This document shows, piece after piece, positions 19,081 to 27,082 of a stretch of DNA of 64,000 nt. The position numbers and the translations under genes are program-made. The stretch's first letter is position 1; every line of letters begins with the position of its first letter. Location of the stretch: the NCBI GenBank assembly GCA_016185245.1, contig JACPNZ010000030.1, positions 62,001 through 126,000 of the forward strand, read 5' to 3'. A model generated the notes under the pieces. It was not told where the DNA came from, did no database searches, and was given only the letters and a program-made list of their open reading frames with translations. The stretch comes from Hyphomicrobiales bacterium. Lineage in GTDB: Bacteria; Pseudomonadota; Alphaproteobacteria; Rhizobiales; Aestuariivirgaceae.

Positions 19081-19847
19081 AGAAGAAAAACGTTTTGCTT
19101 GTCGGCGAAAGCTGGGCCAGTTCGGCAAATCACAGCAAGGGCTGGGACACGTTTTCGAGCGTCACGTTTCATCTCGGCGCCGCGCCGCTGGTCGATGCGC
19201 TCGTGGGCAGCCCTTTCGAACTCACCTACATGAAGGCCCATGAGGCGGCTTCCGAATTTCCTCTCTCACTCGAGGGGCTGAAAGGTTTCGATGCCATACT
19301 CCTTTCCGATATCGGTTCGAATACACTGCTGCTTCATCCCGATGTGTGGCTTCACGGAAAAACCGTTCCCAACCGCTTGTCGCTGATCAAGGATTATGCC
19401 GCGGCTGGCGGCGGGCTGATGATGATCGGTGGCTACTTTTCGTTCCAGGGCATCGACGGCAAGGCCCGCTGGCACAAGACGGCGGTGGAAGCGGCGCTGC
19501 CTGTCACCTGTCTTCCCTATGACGACCGGCTGGAAACGCCCGAAGGCATTGTGGCGGAGGTGGTCTTGCCATCGCATCCGATCGTCGCGGGGTTGGACCA
19601 GCCTTGGCCGGCCCTGCTTGGGGTCAACGAGGTGAAACTGAAGGCGGGCGCCGATGTGCAGGTAATCGCGCGGTTGCCCGAGGCCCAGGGCGGCCATCCG
19701 CTACTGGTCGCCGGAAGCCATGGCAAAGGGCGCACCCTGGTGTGGACCTCCGACATTGGCCCCCATTGGTTGCCCAACACGTTTGTCTCCTGGCCCGGTT
19801 ACAAGAAGCTCTGGACCCAGGCGCTGGCCTGGCTGACGCGATCTTAA
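19077..19847 (+). CDS. GATase1-like (glutamine amidotransferase fold, DUF1355-type) protein
   Basis: The 256-residue protein resembles the class I glutamine-amidotransferase-like flavodoxin fold annotated as 'glutamine amidotransferase' in many operons with ribose-type ABC importers. Recognisable pieces are NVLLVGESW, YDAILLSDIG-like (FDAILLSDIGSN), a GGGLMMIGGYFSFQG strand-turn and a C-terminal GKGRTLVWTSDIGPHW. No nucleophilic cysteine is in the usual position (MIGGYFSFQG), so amidotransferase activity is doubtful. The downstream kinase starts at the next base. Confidence 0.75.
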   Translation: MKKKNVLLVGESWASSANHSKGWDTFSSVTFHLGAAPLVDALVGSPFELTYMKAHEAASEFPLSLEGLKGFDAILLSDIGSNTLLLHPDVWLHGKTVPNRLSLIKDYAAAGGGLMMIGGYFSFQGIDGKARWHKTAVEAALPVTCLPYDDRLETPEGIVAEVVLPSHPIVAGLDQPWPALLGVNEVKLKAGADVQVIARLPEAQGGHPLLVAGSHGKGRTLVWTSDIGPHWLPNTFVSWPGYKKLWTQALAWLTRS

Positions 19848-20741
19848 GTGGTGATGCTGCTCGTTCTTGGGAATGCCTGCAGGGATATTACCTTCCGTGT
19901 TGCGGCGCTTCCCGCCCCCGGGGAAACGCTCAACGCACTTGATACAGTCAGCGGCTTGGGCGGCAAGGGGCTCAATCAAGCCATTGCTGCGGCCCGGACC
20001 GGAGCGGTTGTCCGGTTTGTCGCCGCTGTTGGCAACGATGCAGTTGCGGACACCATTCGCGCCGCCTTGCGGGCTGAAAGCATGACGGATGCGGGCCTTA
20101 TTGCAAAGCCCGGCGAAACCGACCTTTCGGCCATCATTGTCGCAAGCAGCGGGGAGAACATGATTGTGACGAATGCGGTCCACGCCGCAAGCCTCGGCAT
20201 CGAAGACATCGCAGAACACATGTCGTTCGCAGGCGGCGACACGTTGCTGCTGCAAGGTAACCTTCCCGCCGAAACCAGCATCCATGCAGCAAAGCGTGCA
20301 AGAGCTTCAGGCGCCAGGGTGGTTTTCAATCCCGCTCCCTACCACGATTGGTGCAAGATAATTGCGCATGACATCGATGTCTTAATTCTCAATGCTGTCG
20401 AAGCCGAACGCTGGTCGGGCGCCAGCGGTCTGGAACGGTCTATTGAACAATTGAGTGCACCCGTCGGAATAGTGACTTGCGGACCCATGGGCTGCCTGGT
20501 GAAAAAAGGCCGTGAGTCCGTGCAGGAATGCCTCGCGCCCCGGGTGAAAGCGGAAGATGCCACAGGTGCCGGAGATACCTTCTGTGGTGTATTCACGGCG
20601 GAGTGGATGCGTACCGGAGAGGCCGCCGCCGCGGTCCGCCTGGCGCTCGCGGCGGCGAGCGATTCAGTCACGCGGCCGGGCGCGCTGGCATCGGTTCCGA
20701 GCCGGGAGGCGCTGGCGCACATGCGGCGTGAACTCAGATGA
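19848..20741 (+). CDS. PfkB-family (ribokinase-like) carbohydrate kinase
   Basis: The 297-residue kinase is of the ribokinase/PfkB family: N-terminal GGKGLNQAIAAAR motif and C-terminal DATGAGDTFCG with catalytic D243. Family members phosphorylate sugars or nucleosides. It starts with GTG immediately after the preceding stop, with no spacer. In context it should phosphorylate the sugar part released from the imported compound, most simply ribose or a ribosyl derivative. The substrate cannot be fixed from motifs. Confidence 0.88.
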   Translation: MVMLLVLGNACRDITFRVAALPAPGETLNALDTVSGLGGKGLNQAIAAARTGAVVRFVAAVGNDAVADTIRAALRAESMTDAGLIAKPGETDLSAIIVASSGENMIVTNAVHAASLGIEDIAEHMSFAGGDTLLLQGNLPAETSIHAAKRARASGARVVFNPAPYHDWCKIIAHDIDVLILNAVEAERWSGASGLERSIEQLSAPVGIVTCGPMGCLVKKGRESVQECLAPRVKAEDATGAGDTFCGVFTAEWMRTGEAAAAVRLALAAASDSVTRPGALASVPSREALAHMRRELR

Positions 20742-21955
20742 TGGTGCAAGACCTTCTCACTGCGGCGGCAGTGCGTGGTGCGGCGGCCCGCATGCTCGCC
20801 GATGCGCGGGCAGGGGGGCTGCAACACTGGACGCTCGATGAACAGGCGCTGCCGCAGATCGCGACACTCGTGGCCCGCATTACGCAGCGGAATTATCCCG
20901 ATCTGAAGATTCCGTTTCATGCGCGCTGGCGGCATTTCACCGCGGGCGGGGTGGACCGCTGGCTGGCACTCGCAGCGGCACTGCCGGAGGCCGATCCCGT
21001 CGAACGCGCGCGCCGGGCGTTTGATCTCGTGATCATGTCAGTTCTTGTCGATGCCGGGTCCGGCGGCGCCTGGAGTTACTTCGACGCCATCACGAAAGAG
21101 CGTTATCATTCCTCCGAAGGCCTGGCCCAGGCGTCGCTGGACCTTTATCGGGATGGAATTCGGAAGACGCGGGGCCGCGCGCTTGCAGCACAATGGCTTG
21201 CAGCGCTTGACATCGGCGAATTCGAGCGGGCCTTTCAAGTCCGCGACGACAATCCCTTGAGCGGAACGATGGGCCGGGTTTCGCTCTTGAACCGCCTTGG
21301 CCGGGTGTGTCTTGCGCGCCCGGACGTCTTCGCCACGTCTGGTATCCCGCGCCCCGGCGGTCTCGTCGATACCATCCTGAAGCACGCCGTGAACGGGCAG
21401 ATTGCGGCGGACGCCACTCTCGAACTTGTGCTCGACAGCCTGGGGGCGATCTGGCCGTCACCCGTCACGCTTGAAGGCATACCGCTCGGCGATGCCTGGA
21501 TTTACCCTCCCTGGGCCTCGGACGATGGCCTTACCGCGAGCGCCATCGTGCCATTTCACAAGCTCTCGCAATGGCTCACCTACTCGCTCATCGAGCCGCT
21601 CGAGGACGCCGGCATCACCGTGACCGGCATCGGCCAACTCACGGGTCTCGCCGAATACCGCAATGGCGGACTGTTCGTTGATGGCGGCGCCTTGCAGTTG
21701 AAGCGGCCGGCTGACGCTGCGCTGGTTCATGCGCCCGATTCAGCCCTTGTGATCGAATGGCGAGCGATGACTGTTGCCCTGCTCGATCTCCTCCATCCGC
21801 TTGTCGCGGAAGAACTCGGCATTGCCTTCGCCGGCTTTCCCCTGGCCCGCATGCTGGAAGGCGGCACATGGGCCGCGGGCCGGGATATGGCCAGACGATC
21901 CCGCACGGACGGCAGGCCGCCGATTACCGTCGTGAATGACGGAACAGTATTCTGA
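20738..21955 (+). CDS. DUF1688 (URC4-like) protein
   Basis: The 405-residue protein resembles the DUF1688 family, whose fungal member URC4 is required for growth on uracil through the URC pyrimidine-degradation pathway. Supporting segments are AVRGAARMLADARAG, FDLVIMSVLVDAGSGGAWSYFD, YHSSEGLAQASLDLY, GIPRPGGLVD and QWLTYSLIEPLEDAGI. The biochemical activity of the family is not established to my knowledge. The usual partners, a GTP-cyclohydrolase-like URC1 and a uracil phosphoribosyltransferase, are absent here. It closes the LacI-type operon, overlapping the kinase stop by 4 bases. Confidence 0.8.
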   Translation: MMVQDLLTAAAVRGAAARMLADARAGGLQHWTLDEQALPQIATLVARITQRNYPDLKIPFHARWRHFTAGGVDRWLALAAALPEADPVERARRAFDLVIMSVLVDAGSGGAWSYFDAITKERYHSSEGLAQASLDLYRDGIRKTRGRALAAQWLAALDIGEFERAFQVRDDNPLSGTMGRVSLLNRLGRVCLARPDVFATSGIPRPGGLVDTILKHAVNGQIAADATLELVLDSLGAIWPSPVTLEGIPLGDAWIYPPWASDDGLTASAIVPFHKLSQWLTYSLIEPLEDAGITVTGIGQLTGLAEYRNGGLFVDGGALQLKRPADAALVHAPDSALVIEWRAMTVALLDLLHPLVAEELGIAFAGFPLARMLEGGTWAAGRDMARRSRTDGRPPITVVNDGTVF

Positions 21956-22029
21956 TGGCTTGCCTTTGCCTCTCCACCACGCCTTCTGCCCTTGCAAAAT
22001 CAAAACTTTGCCGCCATACTTTTGATGTC

Positions 22030-22389
22030 ATGCCGCAACCCTTGATCCGGCGCATGCTTGTCATGTTGCTCGCAGTCTTCTTGACTGGGGGGTTCGGCTT
22101 GTCCGCCGTTCAAGCAAGCAGCATGAGCATCACGATGATGGACATGGCCCCCGGCATGGGCAATTCCGCCAACGGGAAGTGCCTTGATTGCGAAAGCCCC
22201 GGCGGTTCCAAGGGAATGGCTGCCTGCGTGGCGCCGGCCTGTGCTGGAAACTTGGCGGCGCGTCTGCCTTCCCTGGAAAATTCCCGTCTTGGCTCCATGG
22301 CGGTCCATCATCCGCGTCCGGACCGGGCGCTTCTCGGCCGTGGCTCGGAGCCCGACCCCTACCCTCCACGAACCATCGACATCGCCTGA
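22030..22389 (+). CDS. Small exported Met/Cys-containing protein of the copper cluster
   Basis: The protein has 119 residues from the ATG at 22030. It has a signal peptide (LIRRMLVMLLAVFLTGGFGLSAVQA), then a metal-binding-looking stretch with several Met (SMSITMMDMAPGMG) and Cys pairs (CLDCES, CVAPACAG). The C-terminus ends in a PDPYPPRTIDIA pattern that I associate with small proteins near copper-resistance genes. The frame is open further upstream, but the earlier start adds no signal-like sequence. No known domain is assigned. It is the first gene of the copper/thiol cluster and begins 74 bases after the DUF1688 stop. Confidence 0.6.
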   Translation: MPQPLIRRMLVMLLAVFLTGGFGLSAVQASSMSITMMDMAPGMGNSANGKCLDCESPGGSKGMAACVAPACAGNLAARLPSLENSRLGSMAVHHPRPDRALLGRGSEPDPYPPRTIDIA

Positions 22390-22516
22390 CGCACCTTCTG
22401 CCGCCGTGAGCGGCGAGGAGCGCGGTCGAACGCGCATGTACGCAAACTCCCTCGTGGAGACCCGCCATAATGGCGGCGCGGCATGCCATCCAAGGTGGTT
22501 GTCGAAGGATCGGAAA

Positions 22517-23956
22517 GTGATTTCAAGTTTCAGCAATTCCATATCCCGCCGGACGTTTGTGCTAGGCGGCGCAGGCATCGTTTTGGCGGCGATTGCAGGT
22601 TCTCGGGTTTCGCGGGCCGGAGGCCCCGCCGAATATCGGCTGCGCGCTGCGCCGGGTGCCGCCCGTCTCACATCCGGCGACGGCCCGCAGACCAATGTAC
22701 TAGCATACAACGATTCGATGCCGGGACCGGTATTGCGCCTCAAGCAAGGCGATCCGGTACGTTTCATCGTCGCGAACGGGCTCGACCAGGATACGACGGT
22801 TCATTGGCATGGCATCCGGTTGCCCAACGCCATGGACGGTGTGCCGGGCCTCACCCAGCCGCCGATCAAACCCGGCGAGAGCTTCGTCTATGAATTCACG
22901 CCGCCCGACGCGGGGACATTCTGGTATCACCCGCACGCCAACAGTCTGCAGCAGATTGGGCGCGGCCTCGCCGGTCTTCTGATCGTCGAGGAACGCGAGA
23001 CCGTCGCCGTTGATCGCGACATCCTGTGGATGTTGCAGGACTGGCGGCTGACGGGCAGCGGCGAGATCGCCTCCGGCTTCGGCAGCATGATGGACGCATC
23101 CATGTCCGGCCGGGTCGGCAATCTTGTCACCATCAACGGTTCCAAGCCGCGCGATCTATCGGTTCGCGCCGGAGAGCGCGTCCGGCTGCGTCTGGCCAAC
23201 GCGGCGCTCGCCCGCATCCTGGCACTCCGATTCGAAGGACATCGCCCCATTGTCATCGCCGTCGACGGCCAGCCCTGCGAGCCACACGCACCGGAAAATG
23301 GCCGCGTTGTAATCGGTCCCGCCATGCGCATCGACGTCGTGCTCGACATGCAGGGCGACCCCGGCAAGCGCTACGCCGTTATCGACGATTTCTACGACGG
23401 ACTTTCCTACGAGTTGACCAATCTTGCCTACGAGAAAGCGCCACTCCGCGCGCGCGCGCTTGATACCGCGTTTGTGCTGCCAGCCAATCCGCTCCCTGAA
23501 CCGGACCTCGCCAAAGCGGTGAAGCAGGAGATCGTCCTGCAGGGCGGCATGATGGGCGGTGGCAAGCTGGCAGGCGTCGGCGGCTTGAATGGCATGGCCA
23601 TGCCCGGCATGGGCGGCGGACCCGTCTGGGCGATCAACGGCATGTCGATGACCGGCGACGGTGGGATGGACATGCCGCCCTTATTCACCCTGCGGCGCGG
23701 GGTGAGCTGCCTGCTTGCCATGCGCAATCAGACCGCATGGTGGCACACCATGCATATTCACGGCTTCAGCATGCTGGTGCTCACCCGCAATGGGGCACCC
23801 GTGCCCTATCGGCAATGGCAGGACAGCGTGCTGATGGCGCCGAAGGATGCCGTCGAATGCGCCTTCGTTGCCGATAACCCCGGCAACTGGATGCTCCATT
23901 GCCATGTCACCGACCACCAGATGACGGGCCTCATGACCGTGTTCCGTGTAGCTTGA
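22517..23956 (+). CDS. Multicopper oxidase (CopA/laccase type), Tat-exported
   Basis: Multicopper oxidases oxidise Cu(I), metals or phenols with O2 in the periplasm. The 479-residue product starts at a GTG (22517) preceded by AAGGA at good spacing. It carries a twin-arginine signal (ISRRTFVLGG). All four copper motifs are present: HWHG (H96, H98), WYHPH (H138, H140), HTMHIHG and HCHVTDHQMTGL. The axial position after the last motif is Leu, not Met, as in high-potential laccases. A Met/Gly-rich loop (GGMMGGG..MAMPGMGGG) is typical of copper-handling members such as CueO or CopA. Confidence 0.93.
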   Translation: MISSFSNSISRRTFVLGGAGIVLAAIAGSRVSRAGGPAEYRLRAAPGAARLTSGDGPQTNVLAYNDSMPGPVLRLKQGDPVRFIVANGLDQDTTVHWHGIRLPNAMDGVPGLTQPPIKPGESFVYEFTPPDAGTFWYHPHANSLQQIGRGLAGLLIVEERETVAVDRDILWMLQDWRLTGSGEIASGFGSMMDASMSGRVGNLVTINGSKPRDLSVRAGERVRLRLANAALARILALRFEGHRPIVIAVDGQPCEPHAPENGRVVIGPAMRIDVVLDMQGDPGKRYAVIDDFYDGLSYELTNLAYEKAPLRARALDTAFVLPANPLPEPDLAKAVKQEIVLQGGMMGGGKLAGVGGLNGMAMPGMGGGPVWAINGMSMTGDGGMDMPPLFTLRRGVSCLLAMRNQTAWWHTMHIHGFSMLVLTRNGAPVPYRQWQDSVLMAPKDAVECAFVADNPGNWMLHCHVTDHQMTGLMTVFRVA

Positions 23957-23983
23957 CTCCCGTTCAACTAAAGGAGAAGTGAA

Positions 23984-24448
23984 ATGAAAACTATCTACCG
24001 TCTCGCAACAACAGCCGTGCTGATCGCCCTGCCGCATCATGCCTTCGCGGCGGTGATCAAAGGTTCAATGTACAAGAACCCAACGTGCACCTGCTGCGAG
24101 ACCTACGCCGCCTATCTCGAGAAGAATGGCCTGAAGATCAAAATCATACCGACGAACGATCTCGATCAGATCGCGGCAACCGAGGGTGTGCCCGACCAGC
24201 TGCGCAGCTGCCACACCATCAAATTCGGCAATCTCGTCATCGAAGGTTTCGTGCCATTCAAGCAGGTCAAGAAGATGTTGACCATGCCGTTCAATGCCAA
24301 GGGCCTTTCAATGCCAGGCATGCCCATGGACATTGCGGAAATGGGTTTCGACTCGATGCCCGGCATGGAAAAGGCGACCTACACCATCTACGCCTTCACC
24401 ACGGACGGGAAGGATCCGACGATCTTCGGCACCTATTCTTCGAATTAG
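23984..24448 (+). CDS. DUF411 metal-binding protein
   Basis: The 154-residue exported protein (signal MKTIYRLATTAVLIALPHHAFA) belongs to DUF411, small copper-cluster proteins. The CTCC motif (C35, C37, C38) after YKNPT and a further cysteine in LRSCHTIKFG are the likely metal ligands. A Met-rich C-terminal half (GLSMPGMPMDIAEMGFDSMPGM) adds soft-metal sites. An AAAGGAG-type ribosome site lies just upstream, 27 bases after the oxidase stop, so the two are co-transcribed. It may deliver copper to the oxidase. Confidence 0.88.
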   Translation: MKTIYRLATTAVLIALPHHAFAAVIKGSMYKNPTCTCCETYAAYLEKNGLKIKIIPTNDLDQIAATEGVPDQLRSCHTIKFGNLVIEGFVPFKQVKKMLTMPFNAKGLSMPGMPMDIAEMGFDSMPGMEKATYTIYAFTTDGKDPTIFGTYSSN

Positions 24449-24528
24449 GGGGCTCACAAAGACAGACCTGGCGCCGCGGCAACACATTCGCGCCGGGCGA
24501 TCACCACTCCTCGTGACGAGGTTCTAAG

Positions 24529-25134
24529 ATGGCTGAACAACTATCGGCTAATCCATCCACGCCCCCGGACGTTCGCGTCGCTCGCCGGCGGCTTCTGCTT
24601 GCCTTGCCCGCAACGGGCTTTGTCGCCCTGGCGGGTTTATTCGCCGTGGGCCTCGGCCGCGACCCAAGCCTGCTGCCATCCACGCTCATCGGCAAGAAAG
24701 TGCCGGAGTTCGAGCTCCCGCCGGTCAAGGGCCGGACGTTGGGGCTGTCGAGCAAGAACCTCGTGGGCGAGGTGTCGCTGGTCAATGTCTTCGCCTCCTG
24801 GTGCGTCGCCTGCCGCCAAGAGCATCCGGTATTCATGGAACTGACGCGCAAGAAGCTCGTGCCTCTGCACGGCCTCAACTACAAGGATGCGCCCGACGAT
24901 GCCGCCCAATGGCTCAACACCATGGGCGATCCCTACACCCGCATCGGCGCCGACCTGAATGGCCGCGTCGCCATCGACTGGGGTGTTTATGGCGTCCCCG
25001 AAACCTTCGTGGTCGGGGCCGATGGCACCATCGCTTACAAGCATATCGGCGCCGTCACCGAACAGGTACTCGGTCAAACGATCATGCCGCTCGTCGAAAG
25101 CCTGCGCAAATCGGCGAAAGGAGCGGGGGTATGA
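24529..25134 (+). CDS. CcmG/DsbE-like thioredoxin-fold protein
   Basis: This is a membrane-anchored periplasmic thiol reductant of the CcmG/DsbE type, 201 residues. One transmembrane anchor (LLLALPATGFVALAGLFAVGL) is followed by a thioredoxin domain with WCVAC (C92, C95) and the cis-Pro loop GVPETFVV. In cytochrome c maturation CcmG reduces apocytochrome, but no ccm genes are nearby. Here it is more likely to keep cysteines of SCO, DUF411 or another copper protein reduced, fed by CcdA. It overlaps the next gene by 4 bases. Confidence 0.88.
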   Translation: MAEQLSANPSTPPDVRVARRRLLLALPATGFVALAGLFAVGLGRDPSLLPSTLIGKKVPEFELPPVKGRTLGLSSKNLVGEVSLVNVFASWCVACRQEHPVFMELTRKKLVPLHGLNYKDAPDDAAQWLNTMGDPYTRIGADLNGRVAIDWGVYGVPETFVVGADGTIAYKHIGAVTEQVLGQTIMPLVESLRKSAKGAGV

Positions 25135-25673
25135 GACAGCTCCGCCGCGCGGCCGTCGGCGCACTGTTCCCGCTGGCCGTTTCGATCGCCAACGCGGCAC
25201 AACCTCCCTTCGCGATGAGCGATCCCCTGAAGGAGCTTCCCGAACTTCAGTTCACGGGCGGCGCCGGCCAGGCGAGGACACTGGCGAACTTCACGGGGAA
25301 GGTTGTGTTGCTTAACATCTGGGCCACCTGGTGCGTGCCCTGCCGCAAGGAAATACCGACATTCGACCGGCCGCAGGCCGCCCTTGGTGGTCCCGATTTC
25401 GAAGTTGCAGCCCTCTCCATCGACGCCAAGGGGATGGATGCTGTCAACAAGTTCTATGCCGAGACCGGCATCCGGCATCTCGCCCGCTATGTGACCTCGG
25501 CCGGTAACGCCGCACTCGAAACGCTCGGTGTCTTCGGGCTTCCGGCAACGTTTCTGATCGGCCGGCGGGGCGGGGAACTGGGTAGAAAAATCGACCCCGC
25601 CGAATGGGACTCGCCCGAAATGACCGAGTTTCTGAAGCAAGTAATCAAGCAGCAAAAGGAGACCAACCCATGA
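25131..25673 (+). CDS. TlpA-family thioredoxin-like protein
   Basis: The 180-residue TlpA/ResA-type protein has a signal peptide (LFPLAVSIANA) and the active site WATWCVPCRKEIP (C68, C71). A GLPATFLIGRRG cis-Pro loop confirms the fold. TlpA proteins reduce the copper-binding cysteines of SCO and CoxB-type proteins during cytochrome oxidase assembly. It follows directly on the CcmG-like gene and its stop overlaps the next start. Two thioredoxin-fold proteins plus CcdA in one operon imply a dedicated periplasmic reducing chain. Confidence 0.9.
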   Translation: MRQLRRAAVGALFPLAVSIANAAQPPFAMSDPLKELPELQFTGGAGQARTLANFTGKVVLLNIWATWCVPCRKEIPTFDRPQAALGGPDFEVAALSIDAKGMDAVNKFYAETGIRHLARYVTSAGNAALETLGVFGLPATFLIGRRGGELGRKIDPAEWDSPEMTEFLKQVIKQQKETNP

Positions 25674-26071
25674 GTGCTTACGATTCCGGCAACTCCGGAA
25701 AACGATCCCTGACCCAGGATCTGTGGTCCGCCACGCGCTATTACCTGAGCAACCGCACCGGCATGATTGCGACGGCCGCCGTGGTGGTCGGCGCCGGCGT
25801 CTGGTTCAACTGGGGCTGGTTGGTGGCCGCCGGCCTCGCGCCGATCATCCTCTTATTGTTGCCGTGCGCCGCCATGTGCGCCCTCGGACTTTGCATGAAG
25901 GGCGGTGCCACGTCCCCGGGCGATGCTCAGGTGCCTCAAAGAGATTCCGCTCGCGAGGCGGGCCAAAGTCCAACATTGCGGCTCGCGGCCACGGATGGAA
26001 AGGCCGAGCCTGCGGGCGAGACCAAGGAGCAGGACAAAGTCACTTCGCGCAATCACAAAGGTTGCTGCTGA
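25670..26071 (+). CDS. Cys-rich small membrane protein of the copper cluster
   Basis: The 133-residue protein has two hydrophobic segments (GMIATAAVVVGAGVWFNWGWLVAAGLAPIILLLLPCAAMC region), an intramembrane cysteine set (PCAAMCALGLCMKGG) and a C-terminal HKGCC. The tail between is polar and low in complexity. These look like metal-binding features. I do not recognise a named family. The start at 25670 overlaps the TlpA stop (ATGA), and a longer frame upstream would only duplicate TlpA sequence. Confidence 0.65.
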   Translation: MSAYDSGNSGKRSLTQDLWSATRYYLSNRTGMIATAAVVVGAGVWFNWGWLVAAGLAPIILLLLPCAAMCALGLCMKGGATSPGDAQVPQRDSAREAGQSPTLRLAATDGKAEPAGETKEQDKVTSRNHKGCC

Positions 26072-26097
26072 TCAACATTAACCAAAGGAGAACTGCA

Positions 26098-26373
26098 ATG
26101 AACAGGAAACTTCGCATACTTACGCTCGCCGCCCTCGTTTTGGCAACCGTTGCGGCTGCATCGCCGCTCTATGCCCACGCGAAAGCAAAGCCATCCGCCG
26201 ATGAAAGTTCGATGATGGGTGGCGGCAACAAAGGCGGCATGGACATGATGGGCCAGATGAACAAGATGATGGAGAACTGTAACAAGATGATGGAGATGGC
26301 GATGAACAATATGGGCGGCTCCGGCATGCAGATGCCAATGGGCGACGGAAAAGCGCCCGAGAAAAAGAACTGA
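26098..26373 (+). CDS. Small Met-rich exported protein
   Basis: The 91-residue protein has a clear signal peptide (LRILTLAALVLATVAAASPLYAHA) and a mature part dominated by Met and Gly (MMGGGNKGGMDMMGQMN, MMENCNKMMEMAMNNMGG). Such composition favours Cu(I) or Ag(I) binding. A strong AAAGGAG site stands 7-8 bases before the ATG at 26098. It lies within the copper/thiol operon and is followed by a long hairpin. Confidence 0.7.
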   Translation: MNRKLRILTLAALVLATVAAASPLYAHAKAKPSADESSMMGGGNKGGMDMMGQMNKMMENCNKMMEMAMNNMGGSGMQMPMGDGKAPEKKN

Positions 26374-26380
26374 GGAAGAA

Positions 26381-26407
26381 GCCCGGCTCCGTTTCGCGGG
26401 GCCGGGC
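26381..26407 (+). terminator. Strong hairpin between the Met-rich gene and SCO gene
   Basis: GCCCGGCTCCG (26381-26391) pairs with CGGGGCCGGGC (26397-26407) around a TTTCG loop: 11 pairs including one wobble. No T-tract follows, so it may attenuate or protect mRNA instead of ending transcription. Confidence 0.5.
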
Positions 26408-26426
26408 CAATCGGATCGAATCCGGG

Positions 26427-27080
26427 ATGCCATCCCGGACACAAATTTCCAGGCGGGCCTATTCGCATTCGCTGGAGGAACTCTCCCAGGGCTTCATCAG
26501 TGAGGCGAAGTATTTCCAGTCGGTTGACACGGAAGCGACGGGCTTCACCTTGCAGGATACCGGTGGCCGCGCCGTCAGCCTCGCCGATTTCGGGGGCAAG
26601 GTCGTGGTGCTGAACTTCGTCTACATCAACTGCCCGGATTTCTGCCCGCTGCAATCGGAGAAGATCGCCGAGATACAGAAAATGGTGAACATCACGCCAA
26701 TGAAGACACAAGTGGAGTTCATCTCGATTTCCACCGATCCCAAGCGCGATTTTGGCCGGGCCTTAACTGACTACGGCGATAATCACGGCCTCGACCCGGT
26801 GAACTGGGTTTTTCCCACGGCCGCGCCCGGCCAGCCCGAGGACTCGACCCGGCAACTTGCCGCATCCTATGGCCTGCAATTCAAACTTGCGGCGGACGGC
26901 GAGCAGATGCATGGTGTCGTTACCAATGTGATCAGTCAGGATGGACGCCTCGTGGCGCGGTTTCACAGCCTCAAATTCGAGTCCCTCAATCTCGTCAAGT
27001 TCATCAATGCGCTGACCAATGATCCCCATCCCGGCAGTAGCAGGCCGGGCCTATGGGCAAGACTGAAAGCGTGGTTTTAA
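26427..27080 (+). CDS. SCO1/SenC-family copper chaperone
   Basis: SCO proteins carry copper to the Cu(A) site of cytochrome oxidase or act as thiol-redox proteins. The 217-residue protein has the NCPDFCP copper motif (C69, C73) and the downstream histidine in EQMHGVVTN. Normally SCO is anchored by an N-terminal membrane helix; here no signal or anchor is visible from the ATG at 26427, and the upstream frame is open but has no usable start. Either the 5' end was lost or the start lies in degenerate sequence around the hairpin. The ccdA gene overlaps or follows immediately. Confidence 0.85.
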   Translation: MPSRTQISRRAYSHSLEELSQGFISEAKYFQSVDTEATGFTLQDTGGRAVSLADFGGKVVVLNFVYINCPDFCPLQSEKIAEIQKMVNITPMKTQVEFISISTDPKRDFGRALTDYGDNHGLDPVNWVFPTAAPGQPEDSTRQLAASYGLQFKLAADGEQMHGVVTNVISQDGRLVARFHSLKFESLNLVKFINALTNDPHPGSSRPGLWARLKAWF

Positions 27081-27082
27081 GC

